A DNA stretch of 58,975 bases from Actinotignum schaalii. Lineage in GTDB: Bacteria > Actinomycetota > Actinomycetes > Actinomycetales > Actinomycetaceae. Shown in pieces: positions 1 to 8,137 of the stretch. Both the position numbers and the translations under genes were made by a program. Location of the stretch: positions 1-58,975 of the forward strand of contig NZ_JARBHJ010000008.1 of assembly GCF_028864145.1 (NCBI RefSeq), in the 5' to 3' direction. The stretch's first letter is position 1. Each line of letters opens with the position of its first letter. The notes beneath the pieces are model-generated. The model was not told the origin of the DNA. It worked only from the letters and a program-made list of their open reading frames with translations, and did not search any database.

Positions 1-51
1 AGCATCAGCAGTAGAGCCATTAGCAGTATCAGGAACATCAGTCATAGTCAT
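1..51 (-). CDS. 5' end of an unknown gene, cut by the window edge
   Basis: An ATG at 51 (a second in-frame ATG lies at 45) opens a minus-strand reading frame that stays open to base 1, giving 17 residues rich in T, D and A. A GAGGA ribosome-site-like sequence lies about seven bases upstream of the ATG. Nothing can be said about function. It is divergent from the LuxR regulator at 241, so the two could share a control region. Confidence 0.4.
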   Translation of the reverse strand, partial: MTMTDVPDTANGSTADA

Positions 52-179
52 AGTTAATCCTCAATTTCTTACTCAAATCAAGCATTTACACAAACTATTT
101 GACACCCTCGAGCATGGTGATTAAAACCGCCTCACTGCGGGTGAATTACACGTTCTCTCTTCGTACCATCAGACGAGTA

Positions 180-204
180 GACTAGTCCGTAATTACCGGA
201 AGTA
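180..204. promoter_or_regulatory. Candidate LuxR-regulator site with a dyad
   Basis: ACTAGTCC at 181-188 is followed by the palindrome GTAATTAC and then CGGAAGT, an imperfect dyad upstream of the LuxR gene. A related ACTAGTCCCTAA occurs at about 1123-1134, between this regulator and the hydrolase. Binding is inferred only from position and repetition. Confidence 0.25.
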
Positions 205-240
205 ATACTCAAAAATCCGTGTAGCGAATGGCGGGGCGGA

Positions 241-1116
241 ATGCGAACAAACCTACAATTCTCACAGCGTTTGACGGATGCAATTCAGGCGCTCCACGCA
301 GCTGATGACCGGCGGGCCATCGCACGCTATTTCGTTGCCTTACTTGCGGATGTGGCACCTAATTCAGACTACATTTCTTTCCACGTATTCTTGCCACGCC
401 AGAATATCTTTGCGGTACTGGGTGTATACGGTCTACGCCATTATAATTCGACTCTCCTGGTGGAAGCTGATTCACCCTTCGGAAGAACTCTTGACTGCCG
501 CGAACAGTACTGGGCCCGTACTCCGGCCGAGGTAGCTCGCCTGTATTCCTTCCCGGATGATTCTTCGCTTGCCTACGAACGAACCCGACCGCTATTCCAC
601 TCGGCTTCCGCAGCCACTCACACGTCCGCGGTTATTCAGCCCTGCATCATCGGGGAAGAATTAGAGGGAACTATCTGGCTGGAATCCCACTCGCGAGCCG
701 GAGCTTTTTCGACAACAGATCGGTTGCGCATTTCCCAGCTTTCCACCCTTGCGGCGTTACTTCTGCGCACCGCACCTCACGCAACTATTCTCAATTCTGA
801 CGGTTTAGCGGAGGTATGGGATGTACTTCTTACCACCCCCACTCAGCTCACTGCGGACACACCTGAGAATTCGACCCCTGAAAGTACGCCACCACGAACC
901 GAATCGAGACACGCACCTGCGCTTACGCCCCGCGAAAGGGAGGTATTAACGCAAGTAGCATTGGGACTTACTAATTCCGAAGCAGCCTGCGCTCTGCATG
1001 TATCTATCAATACGGTGCGCAGCCATCGCCGCACCCTCATGCGAAAACTCGGAGCACACAATGTAGTGGAGCTTCTTGACACAGCGGAACGCTATGGAAT
1101 GCTATCGAACTCGTAG
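241..1116 (+). CDS. LuxR-family transcriptional regulator
   Basis: This 291-residue protein ends in a LuxR-type helix-turn-helix (about residues 225-285): LTPREREVL, then NSEAA..LHVSINTVRSHRRTLMRKLG, the usual GerE signature. The first 180 residues look like a GAF-like sensory fold but show no motif that names a ligand. There is no receiver-domain aspartate pattern, so it is probably a ligand-responsive or orphan regulator, not a two-component one. The ATG at 241 follows GGGGCGGA. The nearest candidate target is the alpha/beta hydrolase that starts 120 bases downstream. A similar ACTAGTCC-TAA element lies in front of both genes. Confidence 0.85.
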   Translation: MRTNLQFSQRLTDAIQALHAADDRRAIARYFVALLADVAPNSDYISFHVFLPRQNIFAVLGVYGLRHYNSTLLVEADSPFGRTLDCREQYWARTPAEVARLYSFPDDSSLAYERTRPLFHSASAATHTSAVIQPCIIGEELEGTIWLESHSRAGAFSTTDRLRISQLSTLAALLLRTAPHATILNSDGLAEVWDVLLTTPTQLTADTPENSTPESTPPRTESRHAPALTPREREVLTQVALGLTNSEAACALHVSINTVRSHRRTLMRKLGAHNVVELLDTAERYGMLSNS

Positions 1117-1235
1117 AGAGACTAGTCCCTAACAGCTACTGGAAGGCGTTTTCACCCCAATGGGACAAGCTAATTCAGCGTTTGGACTCTATGCTGGCAC
1201 TTAATCGCACAGGAGATTATTTCGAGGGAGAAATG

Positions 1236-2750
1236 ATGAACGCACCGACATTGTCAGTACCAGTTCCCGCTGCCACAGGCCCAATTGCAGTCAACAATGA
1301 GAGCTATCCCTTTTCTGCAATGCGGTTCGCACGCGAACCACTAGATTTAGCCTCGTACGGATACGTTGAGGAGGAGTATTTCCTTTCCGGTACCGCAAAC
1401 GTTTATGGTTTCACTCCGGAGGAAGACACCCGCATAATCGTCGAAAAAGAGGGAATTCCATACTGTACCCGCGTACTGGTGCGGCGCCCAGCTAAGGAAA
1501 GTTCACCGACCGCATGGGTATCTATTTTGAATGCCTCGCAGGGATACGACATCGAAGACGATTGGAGGCGGGCCTGGGACTACCTTATGGACAAGCGGCA
1601 CACCTATGTTGCCGTGACGGCCAAACCCATCCAGATCTCCGCCTTGCACACCTTTGATCCGGAGCGCTACAGACAGCTCAACTGGGGCGGAAAACCGCGC
1701 CAGATCGATGCCGCAGAGCCGGGATGGAATCCTTTTATGCAGCTTGACGAGTGCGAAGAGGGCCTGGCCTGGGATGTGATCGCGCAGGTGTCCGCGTGGC
1801 TACGATCCTCGAACAGCCCTGTGAGCCTAGAGCGCGTCTTCCTTATCGGCCAGTCCCAATCCTCGGTGTATACCAATACATATCTCACCTACTTCCACAA
1901 TCTGTTACGGCTAGCCGACGATGCACCTACCTATGACGGTTATGCTCCCGGGGTCGGATCTGTGTTTGTCAAAGCTATTAACCAGCACAAGTCCGGGATC
2001 CCGCCGCAAATGCTGAGCGGCGTAGATCTTGATGCACCTGGGACTGGGGAGAAACAAGCAGCCTTTGTCCCCTACCTCGTTGAGCCCGCCCAACTTGATG
2101 TTCCGATTATCAGCACCTCCTCGGAGGCTGATGTGAGCCTCTTCGGCGCTGGTCCCGAATCTTTCCGCCTAGGGGACGGACCGTTGCGCCGGCATTGGCA
2201 TGTGAAGCGTTCACCACATTCGGATGCCCGTTCGCGTGTTATCCCACAAAATTCGGAAGTGGTCAAGGCGAAGCGGCGCCCACGCCAGATGGATACCGCG
2301 TTCCTCGAATCCCTCAGTGCGCTTCCCATTGAACCGATTATTACCGGGTCCATGGCCGCGGTAGAAAAGTGGGCAGCGGAGGGGGTACCGGCTGCACCTT
2401 CCACCTGGTTCGATGCCGAAAATGGGCAGTGGGTAAAAGATGGCGCCGGGCTGCTTTCGGGTGGGATTGAATTGGGACTCCTCGCTCATCCGATCGCGGA
2501 TTTCCTCCCCGGAGCGCCCGAAAATCCCGTGTACGGCCTCATGACCTTGCATGCGCGCGAGTCGATTCTCAAGCGTTTTTCTTCTTTCGAGGGCTACCGG
2601 GCCGCCTGCGATGAAGTCGATGACGCGCTGGAAAAGGCGGGTTATCTTGAGCCTGTGGGCCGCCGCTTGCTCCACGCCGTGGAACGCGAGCTGTGGGAGC
2701 GCGCGGTGGAAGGCGCACCGGCTCCCCTGAGTTCACCGCAAGGTCGGTAG
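1236..2750 (+). CDS. Alpha/beta hydrolase domain protein (PF20091-like)
   Basis: About 504 residues. The frame is open from a TTG at 1182, but the GAGGGAG at 1224-1230 best serves the ATG at 1236 (or 1233). The protein resembles the large actinobacterial alpha/beta hydrolase-domain family: a beta-rich start, a YVAVTAKP-LHTFDPERY segment, and a nucleophile elbow GQSQS near residue 205. A late AHPIADFLPG-ENPVYG region may hold family-specific acid/base residues. No signal peptide is apparent, so it is probably cytoplasmic. The substrate is unknown; an ester or lactone hydrolase is the reasonable class. It lies directly downstream of the LuxR gene and is convergent with the MFS gene that ends at 2794. 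Confidence 0.75.
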   Translation: MNAPTLSVPVPAATGPIAVNNESYPFSAMRFAREPLDLASYGYVEEEYFLSGTANVYGFTPEEDTRIIVEKEGIPYCTRVLVRRPAKESSPTAWVSILNASQGYDIEDDWRRAWDYLMDKRHTYVAVTAKPIQISALHTFDPERYRQLNWGGKPRQIDAAEPGWNPFMQLDECEEGLAWDVIAQVSAWLRSSNSPVSLERVFLIGQSQSSVYTNTYLTYFHNLLRLADDAPTYDGYAPGVGSVFVKAINQHKSGIPPQMLSGVDLDAPGTGEKQAAFVPYLVEPAQLDVPIISTSSEADVSLFGAGPESFRLGDGPLRRHWHVKRSPHSDARSRVIPQNSEVVKAKRRPRQMDTAFLESLSALPIEPIITGSMAAVEKWAAEGVPAAPSTWFDAENGQWVKDGAGLLSGGIELGLLAHPIADFLPGAPENPVYGLMTLHARESILKRFSSFEGYRAACDEVDDALEKAGYLEPVGRRLLHAVERELWERAVEGAPAPLSSPQGR

Positions 2751-2793
2751 CAGCGCCCGGGTTGCCAGGGCGGAACGCGCCGCGGCGTCGCCG

Positions 2794-4197
2794 TTAATCC
2801 CGCGCGCTCAGGGCACCGGATTCTTCCAGGTAGCTCTCCCAATGGGGTGAAGCCGGCACCTGCCTGACCTGCCGGGAGGCCAGCATGAGCACGGCCGCGA
2901 GCGCGGTGGGAATCGCGAAGGAGATTTGGGTGAGTTCCCATCCGATCATCCCAATCCCCCAGCCGGCCAGCGCGGGGGCGAAAGCCGCGGCTCCGGAGGC
3001 GAAGAACTGGCTGACCGAACCCACGCGGCCCATCAGCTCATTGGGCGTCATGAGCGTGACCAGGCCCATCACCGCGGCATTGACGGCGGGGATAATCAGG
3101 CCCATTAATGCGTACATCGCGCCGATCCACCCCAAACCGGGAAGGAAAGGAACAATGGCGACGACGCCGGCGCACATGAGGAATCCGGCGATGATGAGAA
3201 TTCCGGAGGGGACCCGCGCGACGAGACGCGCGGCAACCACCGCCCCGGCAAGCGCCCCGCACCCGAGCGCGGTGGCGAGCAGGCCGATGAGCGCCGGCTC
3301 CACCCCGCGGTCGGCGAGGCCGAGGGTCACGCTCATCATCATGCCTGCCCACCCCAGGTTGAGCAGGCAGGCGCAGATAAGAAGCACTCGGACCACGGCG
3401 CGTTCCCACATCCACCGTAGCGACTCGTTGAATTCCGCGAGCGCACGGGAGATGCGGCCGGTACGAACAGGGCGCGCAGAGTTGTCCGAGTTCTCAGGGC
3501 ACCTGGCACTGCTGGAGCACTCAGCGCCGCCGGAACACTCAGCGCCGCCGGAACGCCCGGGCCGGTAATCCCCGCGCATGAGGAGCGTAGCCCCCATGCT
3601 CGCCAGCTGCCCGACGATTTGCGCGAGAGCGGGGACGTAGAGGTGGATGGCAAGAAGCGCTCCGCCGGCCGGGCCGGTGGCGAGGGTGACCGCGGCATCG
3701 CGCCCCTGATTCGCAGCCACGGCGTTGGGAAGAAGTCGCCCGGGAACCACCTGTTTGAGCATGGAATTTGAGGCCGGGGAAAGCAGGGAGTTACGCAGGC
3801 GGTCGAGGAAAGCAAGAACGGCAAGATTGAGCACGTTCGCGGTGCCACTGAGCAACAGAGCTACCAGCGCAACCTGCGCGAGCGCCCCTAGGCCAGACGA
3901 GACCAAGCGGAGGGTACGCCGGTTATGGCGGTCGGCCAATACCCCGCCGGGAAGAATACCCAGCAACGTACCTACGCCTTGGAAGAATCCCACCGTTCCG
4001 GCGTGTACAGGAGAGCCGGTCACCGCCAGGCAGACCAGCGGGAAGGCGAACATCGCGATCCCCGCGCCCAGGTCCTGGAGCAGATCGCCGGTAAACCAGG
4101 CCCGGTATTCACGGGATGCCCAGATGGTGGCAGGTTCACGCTCTGATGCGGTCACCTGTTCCGTTGCTATAACTGTCCCATTGTCCGTACCTGACAT
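2794..4197 (-). CDS. MFS transporter, probable drug or siderophore exporter type
   Basis: This 467-residue membrane protein has about twelve hydrophobic segments and the MFS loop 2-3 signature GGVLADRHNRRTLRL near residues 80-95. The N-terminal pattern (SREYRAWFTGDLLQDLGAGIA) resembles the MFS_3/enterobactin-exporter-like group. The central cytoplasmic loop carries a serine/glycine/cysteine insert encoded by a small tandem repeat. The start ATG at 4197 follows AAGGAG. It is divergent from the ArsR-like gene at 4325, and its promoter overlaps repeated TTGCGCAA boxes, so that regulator probably controls it. The substrate is not readable from sequence. Confidence 0.85.
   Translation of the reverse strand: MSGTDNGTVIATEQVTASEREPATIWASREYRAWFTGDLLQDLGAGIAMFAFPLVCLAVTGSPVHAGTVGFFQGVGTLLGILPGGVLADRHNRRTLRLVSSGLGALAQVALVALLLSGTANVLNLAVLAFLDRLRNSLLSPASNSMLKQVVPGRLLPNAVAANQGRDAAVTLATGPAGGALLAIHLYVPALAQIVGQLASMGATLLMRGDYRPGRSGGAECSGGAECSSSARCPENSDNSARPVRTGRISRALAEFNESLRWMWERAVVRVLLICACLLNLGWAGMMMSVTLGLADRGVEPALIGLLATALGCGALAGAVVAARLVARVPSGILIIAGFLMCAGVVAIVPFLPGLGWIGAMYALMGLIIPAVNAAVMGLVTLMTPNELMGRVGSVSQFFASGAAAFAPALAGWGIGMIGWELTQISFAIPTALAAVLMLASRQVRQVPASPHWESYLEESGALSARD
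3518..3553. repeat. 18-bp in-frame tandem duplication
   Basis: Two exact 18-bp copies (3518-3535 and 3536-3553) lie in the coding sequence of the MFS transporter and encode repeated SGGAEC units in its central loop. A multiple of three keeps the frame, so copy number could vary without breaking the protein. Confidence 0.8.
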
Positions 4198-4246
4198 GAG
4201 GTCTCCTTACGTGCTGATGAGCCGAATACCTCGGCCTCCACCTCCC

Positions 4247-4275
4247 ACTATAATTACGCAAGAATTATTGCGCAA
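4247..4275 (-). promoter_or_regulatory. Promoter of the MFS exporter gene
   Basis: On the minus strand, TTGCGC (4275-4270) is separated by exactly 17 bases from TATAGT (4252-4247), a good sigma-70-type promoter about 50 bases before the ATG at 4197. The -35 box lies inside the palindrome TTGCGCAA. Confidence 0.55.
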
Positions 4276-4289
4276 CATTTGTTGCGTAT
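4254..4289. promoter_or_regulatory. Three TTRCGCAA-type boxes at 14-bp spacing, likely operator
   Basis: TTACGCAA (4254-4261), TTGCGCAA (4268-4275) and TTGCGTAT (4282-4289) start exactly 14 bases apart between the divergent MFS and ArsR-like genes and overlap the MFS promoter. This is the expected place for the binding site of the winged-helix regulator encoded at 4325. Confidence 0.5.
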
Positions 4290-4324
4290 GTGGGCAAGTC
4301 CGTTGTTCCAGCTACAATGATTCT

Positions 4325-5062
4325 ATGGCTTCTTCTGACAGCACTGCCGAATCACGTGACACTCCCGAAATGACCAGCGCCGATTCGGGCAGCGCGCCCA
4401 CCGCGGGCACCACCACGGGAACCACCACGCCGGAAACGGTGGCTCGCCTCAACCGGGAGCAGCTGCGGGCCCTATCTCACCCGGTCCGCTTGAGCCTGCT
4501 CCACACTCTCAGCCGACTAGGCCACGCGCGCGCCGCGGATTTGGCTGAGGAACTGGAGCTTCCCGCCAATTCCATGAGCTATCACCTGCGAATTTTGGCC
4601 CGCGGTGGGCTGATTCGCGAGGATCCGACCCGGGCGCGCGATAAGCGTGATCGGGTGTGGACCCTCACTTCCCCGCGCATGGCCACCGATTCCAGCCTGC
4701 CCAATTCGGAGTATTCCAAAAGCGTGACCGCGGCCGGCACCGCGATTCTGGAATGGGCCACCTCACTGTGGCTGGCCGCCATGACCGCCCGCACTAACCA
4801 CCCGGAGGAGCGGCCGCTGTTCACCAGTTTGCACCCGGCGGAAGTCCTTCTCACACGTGAGCAGGCCGCCGATCTTTCCAAGAAAATGTATGAACTCGTG
4901 GAAGAATATCGGGTGGATAATGAGGCGGGCGCGGCAACCCGCCCGAATAACTCTTCTGATTCTTCCAAGAAAGCCACACCCGAAAACGCCACTCCCTTTG
5001 TGACACTCCAGGCTATTATCCCGCGCAGCCCTGGCCACAACACGCACGCAAGTACCCGCTAG
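4325..5062 (+). CDS. ArsR-like winged-helix transcriptional regulator
   Basis: I chose the ATG at 4325 (245 residues); upstream codons in the same open frame are antisense to the MFS gene. A low-complexity Ser/Thr-rich N-terminus of about 40 residues precedes a winged helix-turn-helix (RALSHPVRLSLLHTL, then ADLAEELELPANSMSYHLRILARGGLI), followed by a C-terminal domain of unknown role. There is no metal-binding Cys motif of classical ArsR sensors. It is divergent from the MFS exporter and only 12 bases upstream of the double hydrolase gene, so it probably regulates both. The effector is unknown. Confidence 0.85.
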   Translation: MASSDSTAESRDTPEMTSADSGSAPTAGTTTGTTTPETVARLNREQLRALSHPVRLSLLHTLSRLGHARAADLAEELELPANSMSYHLRILARGGLIREDPTRARDKRDRVWTLTSPRMATDSSLPNSEYSKSVTAAGTAILEWATSLWLAAMTARTNHPEERPLFTSLHPAEVLLTREQAADLSKKMYELVEEYRVDNEAGAATRPNNSSDSSKKATPENATPFVTLQAIIPRSPGHNTHASTR

Positions 5063-5074
5063 CAAAGGAGCGCA

Positions 5075-6778
5075 ATGAGGCATTCCGCGTTATCGTATTC
5101 AGTTTCCGGGGCTCCCATCGAGGGCACCATCGTTGCTTTTCACGGGGTGACAGATTGCGCCGCCTCGTTACACAGCCTCGCCGCGCATTACGGGCGTGAT
5201 TACCGAGTGGTGCTCTGCGATCTGCTCGGCCACGGACTCTCGGCCCGTTTCGCCAAGGACGACCTGGCCGATCCCTTCACCGCCCTCGTTGCCAGCGCAA
5301 CCGATGTGGTGGTGCGCGCCGCCGCCGGCACTCCCGCACGCCAGATCCTCCTCATGGGGCACTCCCTAGGCGGTGCGGTCGCCGCGCATATTGCCGCAGC
5401 TCACCCGGCGCTCATCGCGGGTCTGGTGCTTGAAGACCCCGCGCTCCTCACCCCGGAGCAGGCCCGTACCTACCGCGAGGCCGCCGAAGATCTTGGCAAA
5501 ACCCAGGAGCGCGTGCGCGAGTATCTACCCGAAGCTATCGCGTCATTGCGCGAATCGTATACCACCTGGACCCCCTCCGAATACGCCGGCTGGGCACAGG
5601 GTAAGACCGAGGTGGACCTCGATTTCATTGCCACCGGCGTGGTGGGCCGCCCCGGGCGCGCGGTGCTTGGCCAGCTAAGCATGCCCACCCTCCTCGTGAC
5701 CGGCGACGGCGACGATGTGCTCTTCGGCGCCACCGGCATCGAGGCACTGACTGAGCATCACAATCCGCACCTGCGCGGGGCGGTCATCCCGCACTCCACC
5801 CATACGGTCCGCCGCGACCAGGAGAGCGCTTTCTACGCCGCGGTGGACCCCTTCCTTGCCGAGTGCGCGAAGGCGCAGAAGCGCCCGCAGCCTTACCTCG
5901 ATCCGCAGCTCACGCCTTTGCTCGCGGGCGTGCCCGAGCAAACCACCTGGGATGCTCCGGCGATGCGCGCGGAAGGCGAAGCGCTGCTGGGTGCCGAACC
6001 GGAACTGCCCGCGGGTATCCGCCGCGAGGTTGTGGTGGAGAACGGCCTGGAGCTGCGTATCTTCCACCCCGATAGCACGACGCCGCCGCAGCCCCGCGTG
6101 GTGCTGTCTTTGCATGGCGGCGGTTACGTTGCGGGCCGCGCCCGCTACGACGACGCCCGCAATGCTGAGATCGCCCAGCTGGCCGAAGTCACCGTGGTGG
6201 TTCCCGATTACCGGCTGGCACCCGAGCATCCTTTCCCGGCAGCGGTGGACGACTGCCGGGTTGCGCTCGCTTATATTACGCGGGTTTTCCCGGGTGCACC
6301 CGTGCTGGTTTTCGGAGATTCGGCCGGCGCCGGCTTGGCCGATCAGGTGCTGCGCTTCGCGCAGCCAGAGGAACTGGCGGGCTTGTGCGGCGTCGTCGCC
6401 CTAGAACCGTGCGTGAGCCCGCGCCTCGATACGCTCTCCTATCGAACCTATTGCGACGGCCCCGTATGGACGCGGGAGGCCGCGGCCGCGGCGTGGAACG
6501 CCTACGCTGACGATTCCGGGTACCGCGCCGAGCCACTTTCCGCAGGTAGCGGCCCGTATTCGGGATTGCCGATGCTGCTTGTGGTCAATCCGGTTGATCC
6601 GCTGCGCGACGAGGGCCTCGACTGGGCGCGCGACCTCATGGACGCCGGCGCGGCCGTGGAACTCCACATGTATCCGGGTACTTTCCATGCGATGCTATGT
6701 TCCCCCGGCACGAAGGTGTGGGAGCAGGTACGCGCGCGAATAAGTGAGTTTATTGCGACTGCGTTTGCCGGGCGTTAG
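5075..6778 (+). CDS. Fusion of two alpha/beta hydrolases
   Basis: This 567-residue protein contains two complete hydrolase domains. Residues 1-270 are a classical fold with FHGVTD, the elbow GHSLGG (Ser97), GDGDD and a late histidine (HSTHT). Residues 290-567 are a hormone-sensitive-lipase/acetyl-esterase type domain with HGGGYVAG (about residue 347, oxyanion hole), the elbow GDSAGAG (Ser near 416), NPVDPLRDEG (acid) and YPGTFHAM (base). Both catalytic sets look intact. No signal peptide is visible, so it is probably cytosolic. The ATG follows AAGGAG and is 12 bases after the regulator's stop, so they form one operon. A two-step ester or lactone hydrolysis is an inference. Confidence 0.85.
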   Translation: MRHSALSYSVSGAPIEGTIVAFHGVTDCAASLHSLAAHYGRDYRVVLCDLLGHGLSARFAKDDLADPFTALVASATDVVVRAAAGTPARQILLMGHSLGGAVAAHIAAAHPALIAGLVLEDPALLTPEQARTYREAAEDLGKTQERVREYLPEAIASLRESYTTWTPSEYAGWAQGKTEVDLDFIATGVVGRPGRAVLGQLSMPTLLVTGDGDDVLFGATGIEALTEHHNPHLRGAVIPHSTHTVRRDQESAFYAAVDPFLAECAKAQKRPQPYLDPQLTPLLAGVPEQTTWDAPAMRAEGEALLGAEPELPAGIRREVVVENGLELRIFHPDSTTPPQPRVVLSLHGGGYVAGRARYDDARNAEIAQLAEVTVVVPDYRLAPEHPFPAAVDDCRVALAYITRVFPGAPVLVFGDSAGAGLADQVLRFAQPEELAGLCGVVALEPCVSPRLDTLSYRTYCDGPVWTREAAAAAWNAYADDSGYRAEPLSAGSGPYSGLPMLLVVNPVDPLRDEGLDWARDLMDAGAAVELHMYPGTFHAMLCSPGTKVWEQVRARISEFIATAFAGR

Positions 6779-6779
6779 G

Positions 6780-6890
6780 AGCAATCTCTCTGAAGGCCAG
6801 AGATTTCACAATGTCCTTGAACGCCGTTTGAAGAAGCGCTGGATCGCCGTCTTCTAATACCACGCGGAGATAAACCGCAATATCTTCCTG
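6780..6890 (-). pseudogene. Remnant of an HI1420/HigA-type addiction-module antidote gene
   Basis: Reading the minus strand from 6890 gives an uninterrupted 37-codon stretch beginning QEDIAVYLRVVLEDGDPALL, which matches the conserved N-terminal region of 'putative addiction module antidote' proteins (EDIAxYLxxALExGDPALLxxALGDIA). The expected helix-turn-helix that follows (GLSRESLYKAL) is absent; the frame runs into the end of the neighbouring hydrolase gene. No start codon or toxin partner is nearby. I call it a decayed fragment. Confidence 0.6.
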
Positions 6891-6951
6891 CCGCCTCCAG
6901 CATAGGGCCCTGCGGCCAAGTTAGTTACATTTCTATGTCATTTCAGAATTG

Positions 6952-6982
6952 CGGGGGAACAATCATTATGACTGCTCCCCCG
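6952..6982. terminator. Hairpin between convergent genes
   Basis: CGGGGGA (6952-6958) pairs with TCCCCCG (6976-6982) across a 17-base loop, followed on the plus strand by TCTCTATTTTCTG. It lies between the convergent hydrolase gene (ends 6778) and the phosphotriesterase-like gene (ends 7020) and could terminate transcription of either. Confidence 0.55.
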
Positions 6983-7019
6983 TCTCTATTTTCTGCACTA
7001 TCTTCTGCCCGGTGCCCGC

Positions 7020-8114
7020 TTAAGCTGTCAACACCCTGGCCGGATTCTCGTACAGTAACTTGTGCAGATCACTTTCGCTCACGCCTTCCTGGCGCAACAG
7101 GTCAATGACGACCGTTGGAACGAAGGCAAATCCATTACCGCCATTCTGAGTCCACATTTGCTTGAGGAAGAGATCGTGACTGAGGATAATCTGATCCGCG
7201 TACCCATCAGCTATGAGGTCAGCAAGAACACTCACAGTTTCGTTAACTGACGGAGATACACCTTCTTTCGGGAAGGTGATATCCAGGCCGATCATGTCGA
7301 ATTCCAGCCACACTCCCCTATCGAGGAGCCGACGCTGGTAATCCTTATCAGCACCGGAAGGATCCGAGTGGGCAAGGGAAACCTTATGCGGCGCCACGCC
7401 CTGCGCAAAGACCAGGTCCAGAACCTCATCTCCGCGCCGTTGCCACCCGGGCATATGAATATTGAGCGCTACGGTCGGATTATTTGTTTGAGCAAGGGCT
7501 CCGGCAAGCAAGGACGCATGTTCCCCTTCTGTAAAGAAGGGAGATACCCCTATCTCACCGATCATGCCGGCTTTAATCTTCCGGTCGCCACCCTCCGACT
7601 TTTCCGCCGCACTGCCCGGAGCGGTATCAATTGCCGGAATACCCTCATTGATATCGGCATCAATTTCTTCCGCAATGGCGTCAACGCTACGCGCGGTAAT
7701 GCGTTCACCTTCGAACTTTTCAAGATATGGCCCGGTCGACATAACAACGTTGAGTCCAGTCACTTCCGCAACTTTTAGTAAGCGCGCCGGGTTACGGCCG
7801 ATGCTGACGGTTCCAGTTGCGTCAACGATAGTCTGCCCGCCGAGCTCAGCGAATTTACGGACTTCCAGGATCACATCCTGAGCCGGCTTATCCGCCATAT
7901 TATCCGCGTTGCAGTACGGATCTTGGCGCAGGCCATACATAAGATCCGGCGTGACTTTCTTGCCGACTATTTCCTTGGAGAACTCGTAATAGGGCTCATC
8001 CACAACCGAGGACAAGTCATTGAAAAGGTGTTCGTGGGGAAGTGTCATCCCCATATCTTGAGCCTTGATAATTCCGCGAACGGTTTGCAGTTCGCCGTTC
8101 TTCAGTTGAGACAT
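7020..8114 (-). CDS. Phosphotriesterase-family metallohydrolase (PHP-like)
   Basis: This 364-residue amidohydrolase-superfamily protein keeps a complete binuclear metal site: HEH at residues 27-29, Glu187 in GEIG (in the place of the carboxylated lysine of true phosphotriesterases, as in E. coli PHP), His220 in NIHMPG, His249 in LAHSDPSG and Asp314 in SHDLFLK. Family members with this pattern are often lactonases, not organophosphate hydrolases. It has AAAGGA in front of its ATG. It is last in a three-gene operon after the DMT permease and the GATase-like protein, so it probably hydrolyses a compound imported by the permease. Confidence 0.85.
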   Translation of the reverse strand: MSQLKNGELQTVRGIIKAQDMGMTLPHEHLFNDLSSVVDEPYYEFSKEIVGKKVTPDLMYGLRQDPYCNADNMADKPAQDVILEVRKFAELGGQTIVDATGTVSIGRNPARLLKVAEVTGLNVVMSTGPYLEKFEGERITARSVDAIAEEIDADINEGIPAIDTAPGSAAEKSEGGDRKIKAGMIGEIGVSPFFTEGEHASLLAGALAQTNNPTVALNIHMPGWQRRGDEVLDLVFAQGVAPHKVSLAHSDPSGADKDYQRRLLDRGVWLEFDMIGLDITFPKEGVSPSVNETVSVLADLIADGYADQIILSHDLFLKQMWTQNGGNGFAFVPTVVIDLLRQEGVSESDLHKLLYENPARVLTA

Positions 8115-8137
8115 TGCAGCTGTCCTTTCTTCGCTGC

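Noticed and set aside
114-184. Short frame of 23 codons upstream of the LuxR gene
   Set aside because: No ribosome site, no similarity and too short to support.
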